Source: Hydractinia symbiolongicarpus (taxonomy: Eukaryota; Cnidaria; Hydrozoa; Anthoathecata; Hydractiniidae). Taken from it: a stretch of DNA of 64,000 bases. The notes beneath the pieces are model-generated. The model was not told the DNA's origin. It ran no database searches and was given only the letters and a program-made list of their open reading frames with translations. The DNA lies in contig NC_079889.1 of the NCBI RefSeq assembly GCF_029227915.1, positions 11,036,001 to 11,100,000 on the forward strand, written 5' to 3'. The first letter of the stretch is position 1. Each line of letters starts with the position of its first letter. The position numbers and the translations under genes were made by a program. Positions 11,390 to 24,941 of this stretch are shown in pieces.

Positions 11390-12163
11390 GATGATCCAGA
11401 AGTACGCCAGTTAAATAGCTAAAACGAAATGTTATTGTGATTCTTAACCTCCCAGTTTATGTTCTAATTTTTCTATAGAGAGTTTTTTATAATCTATTTA
11501 CCATATCTCTCGCATGATTGGGTCAATAATAATAATCATCAGAGAGTTAGGTACGTAGTTGGTACCGACGTATGTTTTGAAGCAACGCGGTTTGTGTTTG
11601 TTACACACGAAATCAAAGGGATCTTTAATCAGATGAAAGATGCCGCAGTTTGTTTAAACACTTCAATCATTCACATTTATTTCCATTTTTAAATTTGTAC
11701 ACGGCATGGTAAATTGGTTAAACAAATGACGTCATTTCCAACCAATCAAATATTTATATGCATACAATGTTACAAATTGGAATAAATTATTCAAATTTAA
11801 GATTGTAGAAAAAATAAACCTCACACGTTCATAACGAATTTTTTCCCGCCAATCAGCTTTTAAATACCCCGCCGACAACCACGAGGCTTTTTTGAGTGAG
11901 AATTTTTATCAATTAAGTTACACTGTTTTTTGTAAGCACAGAATTACGAATTGTGACGAAAATTTTTCGAAAAATAGTTTATGGTCCAGTCATTATACCT
12001 TTACTAACATGTTTCAGCTTCACCATTTTAAATTTTTTTGTGAGCGCGTATTACAGACCAGAACAAGTGAAATTTAGAAGCGAAAAATCTTGTTAGAATC
12101 AACAAAATATACAATTTCGACCCCAGGGCCTGTAGCGTTTTTTGATATGAAGATGAAACGCAC
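11390..12163. other. Intergenic, putative 5' flank of the minus-strand gene
   Basis: No gene seen. A partial MITE end (ACCCCAGGGCC) occurs near 12121. Confidence 0.4.
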
Positions 12164-12590
12164 GACAAAAGTTAGACGCGACAAAACTTAGAAGCAACTA
12201 AATTAAAAGCACAAAAAGTTAGAAGCGACAACAGTTAGGCGTTACACAAGTTAGAAAGCGACGACAGTTAAAAGCGACAGCAGTTAGACGCGACAAAAGT
12301 TATAAGCAACAGAAGTTAGAAGCGACAAAAGTTATAAGCAACAGAAGTTAGAAGCGACAAAAGTTATAAGCAACAGAAGTTAGAAGCGACAAAGGTTATA
12401 AGCGACGAAAGTTATAAGCGACAAACGTTATAAGCAACAGAAGTTATAAGCGACGAAAGTTATAAGCGACGAAAGTTATAAGCGACAAAAGGTATAACTA
12501 ACGAAATTTATAAGTAAAAGAAGTTAGAAGCGACGAAAGTTAGAAGTGCCAAAAGTTTAAAGCGACAAAGTTTAGACGCACATCTACAAA
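12164..12590. repeat. 16-bp minisatellite, about 26 imperfect copies
   Basis: Repeated units of the type AGCGACAAAAGTTAGA and AGCAACAGAAGTTATA. Many pairs alternate, so a 32-bp higher-order period is visible in the middle of the array. Intergenic. Confidence 0.85.
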
Positions 12591-12950
12591 AGGTTAGATT
12601 ATGAAAATGTTTGCTCCCATTGAGATATTAAATTGATGAGGGAAACAAACGGTGTATCCTTTTTAATCATATACAGTGTATTCAGAAGAACTAGGAAGCC
12701 GTAATTAAACCGTAAAGTGATGACATCGCACGATAAGAATTCTCACGATTTCTAAAATGTTGCACTTGTTTCCTTCACGCTTAAAAACACAGCAAGAACA
12801 TATCGTGATACTTCCCAAGTCGTAGGGGTCCTGCTAGCAAGTGGAGATAAAAATGGTGTTTTCTTTCATAAAACAAATAGATGTATTTGTACTAAAAGTT
12901 CAATGCTGGAACTCTGTGTGAAAATCATTGTTTATAATCATTGGCTAAAC

Positions 12951-13062
12951 ACAACGACAATAACAAAAACAACAACAACAAAAACAACAACAACAACAAC
13001 AACAAATACCCCAAACAAAGCAACAACAACAACAACAACCACAATACCAAAAACAACAATTC
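12951..13062. repeat. (AAC)n microsatellite
   Basis: Imperfect AAC/ACA triplets interrupted by AAAAAC and CCCCAAAC. Asn- or Thr-rich open frames here are artefacts. Confidence 0.9.
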
Positions 13063-15019
13063 TCTTTTCTTACCTACTTTCAAACATAAACCCTTACTCT
13101 CTCATCCATCGTGTTTAAAAAAGTACTGAACCTCTACAATGGAGCGTGTTCTTTCTCTTTATTCTTCTCATCCAAACCTCTGTTAAAACGAGAATCTGAT
13201 AAGTGTGAGATTATTGACGCAGATGTAAAAAAAGAGAAACAAACTGGTTCACAATTGATGTAATTTATCAATTTATTTATTAATTCAGTATCGTGAGAGC
13301 AGATGTAATAAAACAGAAAAAGAGCGGGCTGTACATTTGATCTAGGAACAGCAATATTTGGGAAAATGTCCTTTTATATCAAATATATTGTTTTTCTAAC
13401 GCACAATTTGAGGGACTTTTGTCTGGTTTACCAAAAAATTTATAATAATGGCATACGCGAGATAAGTGCCTGGGGCGGAATATCGTACGAGAATGCTACA
13501 TCCCGAGTCCGTATTCTACAATTATTCCTAACGAACGCTGTAAATATTAACATCTTACTTTTGTACGCTATGTCGCCTCAAATGTGAATGAATGAGGCGC
13601 ACATATTCTAAAAAACGTAACACCTTTGCATTATATTTAAAGCAAAAACACATTGGTGCATGTAATTTGGTGAGCACAATCGATACATTATGGTATAACA
13701 CCATAAATATAAAATTTAAAAACAAAGTTAAAAACTAAAAACATAAAATCACCATCTGATAAAAAAATTTTTTTCTCAGAAAGTCGTCAAAAAGGAAGCC
13801 TTCGTAATTTTTAAGGTGATATAAAACGCCTTACAAAACGCCCATTTTGTTGACGTCACAGATTGGGTGAATATGTGTGTCAACAGAGTAATATTAGACC
13901 AGGACTTCTTACCCAGGGCTTTTTCCCCTCCTTACAGTCTTTGTTAGAAAGAGAAAAAAAACATTGGAGACGAGGTTGAGCAGGATCTATGGCCGACTTT
14001 TTCAAAACAAATATCGATTAGGGAAGGAGTTCCTTCGAGAAATTTATATATTCTTTTTTGAAAATTTTCTTAAAAATAGTGAAAATATAATCGAAAGTCT
14101 TATCGAAATAGCGTGGAATTTAGAGGACGGGCGATCCCGTGGAAGTCTCTATATTAGTACTACCTGTATCCGTGCTACAGAGACATGAACATGTGTTCAA
14201 GATTGCAGCTTTATTCCAATTAAATAACTTGCTGACAAAAGGTTCATCAAAAAACAATCTCGTTTCCATCTGTATATCTTTCATCTGTATACAACTGTAC
14301 AAGAAGATTTTCTAGGCACTTCTAAATTCCTGGCTATTCAAGATTTTCCAGGCTCAAACTTCCACGAAATTTTTTCGCGAAAATTTCTTGTCGTGAAAAT
14401 TTCTTCCGTTATCAGAAAATGAAAATTTTATGAGTTTTCTGACCTAATTGAAAATATGAGCAATCTTTTTGTTGCTTTGCGAGTCCATGTTTATATAACC
14501 TCGCTTTCAAACACAAAATGACAACAGAAATAGCTTGATATTAACATTTTCGTAGGTTAGACAAATATATACAATTTGAGTGATTATTGGCGGTTAAGAC
14601 AATGTCTCCTTGTCGTTAAACGTAACTTTTGACGATTAAGACAATGTCCCCTTGTCGTTCAACGTAACTTTTTCCACTCGGCATCCTAAAAAACAAAAAC
14701 AATTTTAGCTTGCGGAAATTTTACTAGAACTTGAACCCGCGGAAATCAACACTCGCGGAAATCAAAATTCGCGAAAATCAACACTCGCGGAATTAGTCGC
14801 TCGACAGACAAAATTACACTCTAACTTCATCGCTCGAAAAAAAAGTCGGGAAATGTACACGAATTTGGTAGATCTTATCGACGATTGTATATTTTTGCAG
14901 CATGTTGTGAGAACGAACAGCGTCAGATGCTGACCTGTATTCCGAAAACCCGTTAAACGGTTAGTCAGGAAAAAATTAGCCACAAACCTTCTGCAATTCT
15001 TATTCTGATAAAGTACGCA
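13063..15019. other. Intergenic, includes likely 3' flank of PFKFB
   Basis: A MITE-like element of the CCTGGGGACGAGG family lies at about 13911-13980. Short CTCGCGGAAATCAA-type repeats lie at 14737-14795. TTTATT at 14210-14215 (AATAAA on the minus strand) is a candidate poly(A) signal for the minus-strand PFKFB gene. No independent gene seen. Confidence 0.45.
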
Positions 15020-18000
15020 CTAGAGTTTAAAAAAAAAAGATCGGGTAAATTTTAAACACTTACCGTAAGCGACGGGTGTTAGTTTGAACACCGTATGCAG
15101 TGGAACTCTAATGTGAGCTACTTCGTCTAAAAAAGATAGTTGTTTCCTTGTGAGCGGATAGCAAGAATAACAAAATGTTTCCTTCCTGAAAGGATAACAA
15201 GTACATTTTTCTAGCAATCAAAATGCAAGTGGAATCGACTGTAACAAAATATAGTCGATGCCTTAGGACGATCCTAATTTCCGCGTAGAGAAAATTTCCC
15301 GTTTTTCACAATTTTGAGAAGCGAAATTATAAAAGGCATATATGAGAAGTTAAGACACTTGGGAAGAGAGTTTAATTTAATGGAAGCAAAGTATTGATAT
15401 ATGAAAAAACTAAAAAAACTTTTAATACATTCTTCGTTATAAAAATACCAAAAGGTTTACCAGACTAGTCATTATTCTAATTTCTCTATTGTTCCAACAA
15501 GTGTCCGTGTTCCAATAAATTTACAACATTTTGTGCAGGCGGAAAGCACAAAATTGACAACGTTCATCTCTTACACGCAGTCACTCAAAATAATATAAAC
15601 AAAAATAAAGGAAAAACAGCATTGGTCACACATACCTGGGTTATGATCCAAAAAGTATGCCATCAAACAGCGCACAGTCGTCTAAACACGTAAGACAGAC
15701 AGTTTATAATTTTTGACAAATATATTACTACCCCGAATATCAATAATATTAAAGCATTTTTTAATAAAACATTTGATTAAATCATATTTAAGAACTACTT
15801 TGCGCATCAATAACATAATGTCTGGCGATAGGAGGATTTGATTTGATACCCCCAGAACTGGGATCCGCAGACAAACCCACTACACTACGTGTGGAAATAC
15901 GTTACTTTTGCACCGAATGGTGTGTATACATTCGGATAAACTATCTGCGTAGGTGATTCTTTATTAAGGCACATACGTGTGTCTATTCTCAACAGAAAAT
16001 GTTTCACCCCTATCGGACCTCCGATCATGACGAGCGAGTATAATCACATGCACGTGCAATTTATCGCAGGATTGCTAAAAATAGCAGTAGAAATACATGT
16101 AACAGTAGTGGAAACTTCTGCTGATTTATTATGATCAATTACCAAGTTCACTCAGTGGTGCGTTAACCAATAAAGGTCTTGCAAAGACAGTTTGAATGCC
16201 AGTTCAATAAAAGATTGGAGCTACGAAAGCTACACAGGAAACCCTTAACCCTATTATCATGCTGAAGGCTAAAAAAAGAATTCATGTTTTTATAATCTTT
16301 GGTACGGTTTGTTCGGGTTTTAACCTACGACCTTCCAAACTGAAAGCGAAAGCTCTACCACTAGCTCAAGAAAAAAAATCATTTTATTCTTGCATTTATA
16401 CGCTGTTGTGCTGTGCGAATTCGCAAAGACAATACCGAACCTTAACAATCAGTACAAACTTCCACTCCATTTAGGACCTCTGTGAAATTGTAAAATAAAG
16501 TATAAACGGTAGAAATACGTACTCGATGTGAGATGACAAGAACGTTGTGTTGTCGTTCAAGTTCCTAAAATACAAAATATCAACATCAGAAAGACAGGAA
16601 CCATCAAAATAAGTAGAAGCACTATACGTGGTCACACTCACCATAATCACTGGTTCTAATCTTGAAAGAAGATCTTGGTAAGACTAAACAGTAGAGAAAC
16701 GTAAATGAAAATATAAATATAATAAATAAATATAATAAATAAATATAATAAATAAATATAATAAATAAATATAATAAATAAATATAATAAATAAATATAA
16801 TAAATAAATATAATAAATAAATATAATAAATAAATATAATAAATAAATATAATAAATAAATATAATAAATAAATATAATAAATAAATATAATAAATAAAT
16901 ATAATAAATAAATATAATAAATAAATATAATAAATAAATATAATAAATAAATATAATAAATAAATATAACGGAGAAAGTGAGAATTACAATACGTGATGT
17001 TTTTAAAAATTGAATTCTACTTGCATCCATAATGACAGAAAATGTTTCAAATTTAACTTACTTCGGAATTTGCTAGTTGCACACATTTTGATGTGATTTC
17101 GTTTACAGAAATTGTTAAAATAATTTTCTTCTCCTTTACTACTTACTTGAAAAAACACAGTGTAGACGCAGCTTTAACTGGATTCTTACATATGGTAAGT
17201 ACAACATAGTGAAAAACATTAAGTACCTCTCCGGAAGGATAGCGCCAGTGTAAATCTAACGGTCCTTTCGAATTCGTAAAAATACCTGGAAATCGTTCGG
17301 CTAATTCTGAGAATTTCGCCCCGTGGCATTCACCCTGTAAAAGAAACACTCGTGATTAAAAGAATGTTTGTTTCTGTGTCACTTCTGCCAGTTTTTTAAT
17401 TTTATTTTTACCAGTGTACAGGTATCACTGAGAAAGGGATAAATATCAGGAAAAAAATTCCCTTTTTATATCCCATTTCATTTATTGTTCATAAAAAGAG
17501 TTCTTAGAAGCATAGCACTACAAATATTATTCAGACGAGAAGATGAAGTTAGTTGGGACATTTGGAAAAAATGGACGGAGAATAAATGGGTAAGAAAGTG
17601 TAGAGACTTAATAGTTCTTGGAGAAAAGCCCATAGGTAGACCCAAAAAGGGTTGGCAGGAGGTAATACGGACAAATTTGATGAAGAGGGATTTGAGTTTA
17701 GAACTTACACAGTCTAGATAAGATTGGAAGTAGGTTCACCCGATTCAACCTAATAATGATGATAGTGATGATGGTAATTTACTACATTTTCTTAGGAGCT
17801 TTTCATGGAAGCATAATTTGAGCATATGCGTCGTTTAAACGGCTTTCGTGTACAAGGCTTGGTGTTAAAGTATTAAGGTCCACGTGTAAACTAAGCCTTA
17901 ATGCTTACATAATCTAAGTAATCTAAAGCTCTCCACACTTCGCTAGGTTGAGGTATATATGACGCTGTTTCTCGATTTCCAGTAAGGGAGCTCGTCCAGA

Positions 18001-21000
18001 CCTAGAATAAAATAAAACATTGCATTATATACACATCACCTCGTGTCTTAAGGTTGCATAATAAAAAGTTATCGAGTAAACGGTTACAAAGGAGGATGCT
18101 AAGTACCCAAAATAAAAGGGTAAAGGGTCAGCTTTTCAACGGCAGCTGTTAAGGAAAAAATCAAAAGCAAAGTAGGGTTTCTTCGCAAATTTTAAAAATT
18201 CACACACAATAGGGTTAAATTTCGAAATCTTCAAACGTTATGACTTTTTGAAATTCCTTCCAAGTCTTCTTTTAACAAATGTTTTTGATTTCCGTTACTT
18301 CAGCCACACATGTGGCTACACAACATGAAGTTTGAAATAATGGAAGACATAGTATACACAAAGTATTCGATTACCCTCAGGTCTGTTAGATTCTCTTCAG
18401 CTACATACTGCTGTAACGCTTTTGCAAACTAAACAAAACAAAAAATAATTTACTTAAAGGGATCCCACGATACTTTTACAAGTTGAACTAACATGAAAGA
18501 TTTGCATGAGATATTCCCAATGACATATTCAGTTTTTGGTAAAACTTTATGTGACTCCAGATTTAACTCTTTAACTATTTATTTTTCTTTTCGCTCGACC
18601 ACCAACTTCGACCTTCTTTGTTAAAAATTATTAAAAAAAGACTAGAACTAGTCTGAAATTTTTTGTTTTTTCAGGTTTGCTTCTTAGATTATCCAAGTTT
18701 AAGCTTTGGTTGCTCAACTTATAAATGCAAATATTTAGTTTACACAGTTGTTTACCAGTTCCTCAAGTTTAACCCATGTTTAACCCATGTCTCAACTTGG
18801 TTGCTTATACAAAAGAATGTAATGAATTCTTATGTGGGCTATAGTTTTCCTATATGTATGTGAATACAATCTCTATAACTAAATCTATTTAATTTTTCAC
18901 CTTTTTTCCAGTTTCCGTAAGACCAGAGTGGCCACCCAACTCTTTCATGACATTATATTCACACTCACCATGCTAAAAGATGAGAGAGAATAGTAGAATA
19001 AAAACAATTATATCTTTTAGAAGATGTAACCAGCAGCAAGCTTACCACAGTAACATACAATGATCGAGATTGTGCATGGATGTTCATCAAGTAATAAACC
19101 ACGTGACTTTGAAGGTATCCTGGTAAAAAATTAGAACCTGACCACAACTCAGACGAAATCACTGCACCCACCTACCATAAGACAGAAATCTAAAACTAGC
19201 ATGCTCAAAATATCTCCACTTGTCAGAGTCATTACTGATTTTACTCTTGTCGAAAGGAATTTCAGTTAAAATCCACGAATTTTAAAAACCCTTCTTATTT
19301 TATCAGTCAAACTCAAAACAGGACATTATATAAATACATAGCAGTGGGCAAATTCCAAAAAAGAAAAAAGTGATAGATGACTTAAGAAGAACCACAAAAT
19401 TCTAGGCTTTCAGAAAACTTCCTATTTCATGATTTTAAAAAGTCAAGCAAAAAAAGGCAAATCAAGTGAAGAAGTTGAAAATACATCCTACCATTGATAT
19501 TGTTCACCAAGTACTGTCTTCCACCATTGATTATCTTTATGTAAGAGAATGTTCTGCAAGGGAAAAAAATGTCATACAAAGATTTCCATCTTTGTTCTTC
19601 CTAAAAGACTATAATTTCCATATATAGGGGAGCTCTCGCCCATAAAAAAAATGCTGTTGTCATGACAAATAAATAAATTTAATTCAAATTTCCCATTCTG
19701 GAAAGTTTATTAAACCATATAATAGATGCCTGCAAGTCAAGTTATACTAATCCATAATAGTTTTTTGCGTAACTGCATATCATTGCAGATTATCGCAGTG
19801 CTAATAAACTAAAGTTTTTATGCAAGATCAGGTTCCCCAAAATTAATTAAAATATATCAAATTATTTACAGAAATGAGAAAAACAAAAAAATTCTCTTTG
19901 ATTGAGCCTTCTGAATCCTAAACACTTAATCAACGTTGCAAAAATAAACAAATAAAAAATAACTTCCTTGTTTTTCTGCATCAAATAGTTACGTAGAAAC
20001 CTACCTTTCTAGTTCACATTTATCTGAAATCTCTTGATATGTTTCCTCATAATGTTGCAAACGGAGTTTAAAATCTTCTGCAGCTTTTTCTTGATCAATG
20101 TGAACATAATCAGGACTATAAATTTTGAGTTCCTTAAATACAGAACAGAACAACTCAAATGTTGGCCTTTTTTATAATGTTTAATACTGGTTACTATGAA
20201 GAGTGGTCAGGTGATAAGTAAATCCTACAGTTTTATCACAGGCTAATCACAAGTAAGGAAATAACGAAGGGTTTAATGTGTTGCTAAAATCAACAAGCGC
20301 ACTAGTTTATTATTTTCACGGTACATATTACTTAAAAGAACACTATAGATGCTGAACACTATAGATTCTGTAAAACGATACCATACCTCAATGAAGCCTT
20401 TAATGATTTCTGGATCATCACAAATTGACTCAATGAAGAAGGTCTGAAAAACAGCAATAATGTGAAGAAAAACATTAAAATGTATCATTCTGTTAGATTA
20501 TTTATCTTATTACACTTACTTGAAATTGATTTTCTTCACAGAAATCATAAACATACTTTCTACGTTTTTTGGTAGTATTAGTAGCATCTAGAATCTACAT
20601 AAAAAAGGTAGAATTTCTTTAATTTTTAACATTTTACAGTGATATCGCGTTAAGACGGTACCTTTATAGAGGACATCCCGACAAACAGTGATGCTTGGAA
20701 CAGATAGATTTTAGGTTAAACTCTCAAAGAGAAATCTCTATACAGTGCACAATCATAAAACAGACACTTACAAAGGTGGAAAGTTTTTTTTGCCCAAATA
20801 AAAAGTTCTATTGTTAACATTCTCTTTAAAGTTGACAAGATAAAGTGATGTCATGTCTTTGATGTTGAAAGCCAAGAAATGTTGCCTACCATCACGGAAA
20901 ATATTAAGCACGTCACCAAAATCTCAAATTCACATTTGTCGTGAAAAATCGCAAAATTCAGCCTAAAGCTAAATTTTCGGCAAAATCTCTATAAAACAGA

Positions 21001-22310
21001 CACTCCATTAAAGCGGACAAATTTATTTAGTGTCTGCTTTAAAGGGATTCCATTGTATTTGCTTAAAGGAGAACTAACGATTCAAGTTGTGCTTAAAATG
21101 TTTTTTGGTGCCCTGGGTCCCAAGGTTTAAAGTGGCATCACATTTGCCGCCATGACAATGTGAATAAGAATTTTCAATTTTTTATTCTTAAATGTATATG
21201 GGAAGTAGTATATATACTAACCAATATCTTATTGCGGTCTTCTTTTTTCAACCAAGCAGCACCATCTTGTAATGCCTTTTCGTAAGACTGTCTGTGTGTA
21301 TAAAAATATCAATATTTTTTTTCAACATTTCAAAGCAATTGGAAATAGTTCTACTCAGCGAAAACTTGAATACAATAGAATATATAAAACTTCTTAAATC
21401 AATTATTGTACATTGATTTCCAATACATCAAGAAAAACCTACAGTCTAATTTTTTCAGCTTCTACATTGTTCTTTTTAAAAAATTCATGCGTAATATCAG
21501 GACCCACTGCTTCTCTTCTGTATTGACCAACACTGACAACTAAAAAACAAACATAACCACAATATAACATTACAACATCCACACATTTTTAACAAAAAGG
21601 GGAAACAACAATGACAAACCTTTTGCACATATTCCACCCCAGTTAAGATAACGGCATAATTTTCTAGCTATATATGTTTTTCCACGAGCTGGCAACCCAA
21701 CCATAACAATAACGTTGTGAATGTTAACAAAGTGTGGTCGAACACCAGGGTATACACAATGGTCTATGGGTAAAAACATAACAAAAGACCAGTTTAAATT
21801 AAAAATAATTTTCAAACATAAAATATGATAACATCAGGTTACTCTAAAAAAAGCAACTCTTTGAAACTTAGCACAATCTGTCAAAAAGAGTTGAAACACA
21901 ATCGTAGCTTTCTCACAGTCAATCACGAAAGCCTATTTTCTCTAAATTTTATTTTATAAACTTTACTTTCTCCTCTCAAATATATGTAATCTTAAAACAT
22001 TATTTTTCATCTTTCTAATTGTTTTTGTACATTTATGCATGTATGTGAAATGTCCAGGCTTCAAAGAAAAATACTTTAAATCATTGAAAAAAAGTAGACA
22101 CATGTAATATTAATCTGGTAAACATAAAAACTACATACCTGACCTATACCGGTATTCATGATCAAATATGGTGTCATGGCGTCTTAGCAACCACTGACTA
22201 TCTTTTCTTATATTTTCACTGCTAAATCTGTTCGATATTGTAAATAAAGGATCTGTCTCATCTTCATGTGATGTTGATTGAAGAAACTCCCGAACACTGA
22301 TACTGGACAT
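15020..22310 (-). CDS. PFKFB: 6-phosphofructo-2-kinase/fructose-2,6-bisphosphatase, 17 exons
   Basis: Exons (minus): 22310-22139, 21763-21620, 21539-21443, 21291-21222, 20594-20520, 20443-20387, 20132-20005, 19553-19492, 19119-19046, 18972-18901, 18428-18375, 18001-17909, 17334-17227, 16683-16642, 16564-16523, 15681-15636, 15126-15064; all phases agree and give about 466 codons. The bifunctional family makes and degrades fructose-2,6-bisphosphate, the glycolysis/gluconeogenesis switch, in the cytosol. Kinase half: Walker [44 protein letters not shown]. Phosphatase half: the family RHGE reads VHGE, but VLVISHR and [14 protein letters not shown] are conserved; see the finding on lost catalytic residues. 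The C-terminus is unsure: reading through the last donor gives 15 more residues and a stop at 15020, while splicing would need a 3' exon I could not place. The first exon, with its own ATG at 22310, is not conserved in my recollection. Confidence 0.92.
15835..15908 (-). repeat. tRNA-derived SINE head, family 2
   Basis: On the minus strand ACGTAGTGTAGTGGGTTTGTC (A-box region) is followed by TGCGGATCCCAGTTCTGGG. A closer-to-intact copy is at 37444-37530. The B box is damaged here. It lies in the intron between the last two PFKFB exons modelled upstream of exon 16. Confidence 0.55.
16310..16375 (-). repeat. tRNA-like SINE fragment
   Basis: On the minus strand CTAGTGGTAGAGC (A box) and GTAGGTTAAAACCCG (B-box-like) have tRNA-like spacing. 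The acceptor arms do not pair, so this is not called as a tRNA. It lies in a PFKFB intron. Confidence 0.5.
16708..16969. repeat. 13-bp minisatellite, about 20 copies
   Basis: Almost perfect tandem copies of AAATAAATATAAT. Three units make 39 bp, so the minus strand reads as a 13-residue hydrophobic repeat with no stops; this is a low-complexity artefact inside a PFKFB intron, not a membrane protein. Confidence 0.95.
17490..17770 (+). mobile_element. Non-LTR retrotransposon (LINE) 3' fragment
   Basis: Encodes the C-terminal tail of a LINE ORF2: [31 protein letters not shown] and LSLELTQSR, ending in a TGATGATAG-type tail. This tail recurs at 32285-32530, 33770-34015 and 55250-55690. 5'-truncated, inactive, and antisense within the PFKFB intron between exons 12 and 13. 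Confidence 0.8.
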
Positions 22311-24941
22311 AACCAACCAAGCTTGTATATATGTACTAAATCTATGGTAATAAATAAAAAGAAAACTATGACATAAAATAGAAATGTAAGAAATATGCAG
22401 GTACCATTAGTTTTTCATCATGGCACAGTGTTGTACTACCCAGAGCTCTTATTGAAATTAACAGGCAGAAAAATACACATTGTAAGTCATAGACGTGACC
22501 ATGTGACGTCTTATTTAAGCGTATCAATAAGTAAATAACACCAGGCAATAAATCACTTGCCAAAGTTACAATAATTTAGACTGGGTAAGCAGCCTCAATA
22601 AATAGAATATATAAGTTTATAATAGCATATTCTATTACAAAATTCAGTTTATCTAGACACATCTATTTATTAAAAAAATTTAGTAAATAGATGTGTCTAG
22701 CTAATCTTGTGTCTTTTTTTTTGTTTTTTTTTGCATTTAAAAATTCTTTTGCATCTTGTATTTTTATTAGAAATTGGATTTTAGAAATAATGCGACCCCA
22801 ACTTAATTACTTGTTCTACGGGCGAAGTAGATAGTAGTTTCGGTCGGCGAAATAAAATAAATTTATCAAGAATGTATAAATGGTCGAAACAACAAAAAAT
22901 AAAAAAACAAAATAAATAAACACCGGACACAAAAAAACACCGGAGGATGGTTTACGACAAGCATATTTTTCTATGTATGTTTTGCTTGTATTAGCAAATG
23001 TTAAATTAGGGAATGTCCGATTTAATGAAAGTTCATGGAAAAATAAGAATGTATGGTCAGAACAACAAAAAAAATATTAATAAAAAAGTAACAATGGAGG
23101 AGGGTGTTAGGACAACCCTTTTCTATGTATTTTTGCATAACGAACGCAGTTTATATTTTTTAGGTGCTAAGGAAAAATAATTTGTCTCACTAAAAAAATG
23201 TAACTAGTACTCAGGGTGAAAAAATAAAAATAAAAAAAAAGCATGTTAAAAAACTTGTTTTCAAAAGTAATGCAGCATGTTTTTTTGTGTTGTTTCGAAA
23301 GTTATACAGAATATACCTGTGTTATTTTGAAAGATATACAGCAGATTATATTAAGGCTGTTTTGAAAATTTATACAGCAAATTATTATTTTCCATTTAAA
23401 ATAATAAAACACAAAATTTATTTTAATAAAAAAGTTAAGTGTTCTTTTAATGCTTTTTGCACAGTCTTATAAGAAAATTAATATTTAAAAGTGCAAAAAA
23501 GTTTCACGGACTATAGTTTAGTTGACAATATTTAAAGTCTTTCACGACATTAAAATTATTTATTTATTTATTTCATTTATTTATTCATTTTATTTTTTAC
23601 GAGATGGGATGAGAAAATGTTTGTTTGTTGATATTTTTATTATTTTTTTTATCGTGAAAGTTAGGGTCGGGCGATCCCGTAGAACAACTAAATAAGTTAG
23701 AGTCTAATGTTTAAAGATGTACCATGACCGTCGCGATATGGATCGCGAAAGTCACGATGCTAAAAAATTGTGCAATCACGACAGCATCGTAAATCGTGCG
23801 CGACGCGCATTATTTGCGATCCACGATGTTAGGTGTCCTGATTCCGGTACTGTAGGTGTCCTGATTCAAGTACTGTGCAATATTTTGCAAGATTTTTTAA
23901 ACATGTAAGTCGGATTTTGTTGTTGGATAATCCAAAATTCATGCTAGGGACAATGAAAGAAATATAAACAGATATAAATTGAATCGAGAAGAGCAATATT
24001 CAGTTAATTTCGTGGCGAATTTAACTTTATGTAATTTCAGGTTGCTAACACAGACTAAGCAAACTGTATTATTTTTGTTAGTTTTATAGGTACTTTACTT
24101 TAGTTTTTAAATTAAGTTTACTCCACTTTAGCTACACATGTCGAGTAAAACGTTTGTTTATAATTTTTAATTTTTTTAATTGGTTTACATTCTCATGAAA
24201 TCCAGCTGATTAGTTAAAAAAACAATTTAGTAGCGGAATTAACTGTGACTAATTGCCACATTGTTTTATCTTTGATTTCACATTTTTGTACAGAAAATGC
24301 AGCAAACGTTCCAGATTTAACATTCAGAAGTGTTTTTATTTTTTTGATGCCTTCTGGTTTATTTGAATTCAAATGCCTTTGTGTGACAAAATGAACTGAA
24401 AATAACTTTGCTTAACCTAGGAGCCCCATTTTTCCCTACCACGCAGATGTCATAGACCTCACCACTGGAAATGTAAGCAACAGAATTTATCTATTTATTT
24501 TCTCGCTTATATATGATGGTGTGTGGTTAGTAGTGCCTGCTGTCTTCCTTTTATATCATCCATGGCACAGAAAATCTAAGCTAGTCACATTTTCTAGCTA
24601 GATACGATAAAAAAATTACTGAAGCTATACCAAGCCAGCCCATACCATAACACAAATTAGCCTTCGAAAATTCATTCCTTTTTTAGACTGCCATCTTATA
24701 TACAATTTTTGATCAAAACACGAGCAAGATAGATATAGCTACCAGAGTTAACGCAAATGCGTTAACTCTGGCCTCCCTCCTCCCCAACTTCGTTAAATTG
24801 AAATGAAATGACGGATTTTGGTTATTTCGACTAATGGGTGTGCACTTTTCTTCTTTTTTAATCTATTAATAACTATTTGTGATAATCTGGTGTTTATAAT
24901 GTCACTTCAGACAAGTACGCACACACAATTCGATTTACCAT
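22311..24941. other. Gene-free AT-rich stretch upstream of PFKFB
   Basis: No coding potential or RNA gene recognised. It contains the hairpin at 22653-22700 and a short GGGCGATCCCGT repeat core near 23667. The PFKFB promoter probably lies in the first part. Confidence 0.5.
22653..22700. repeat. Perfect 17-bp-stem hairpin
   Basis: CTAGACACATCTATTTA at 22653-22669 is the exact reverse complement of TAAATAGATGTGTCTAG at 22684-22700, with a 14-base loop. About 340 bp upstream of the PFKFB start. It could be a MITE relic or a structured RNA; no run of T follows, and function is unknown. Confidence 0.8.

Noticed and set aside
14200-14311. Possible terminal PFKFB exon (minus) reading LYTDERYTDGNEIVF followed by a stop
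   Set aside because: A fair acceptor and a nearby AATAAA exist, but the phase does not match exon 17 and the peptide is not family-like.
16656-17030. Apparent 124-residue hydrophobic protein with 13-residue repeats on the minus strand
   Set aside because: It is the translation of a 13-bp AT-rich minisatellite in a PFKFB intron; composition and phase-independent openness explain it.
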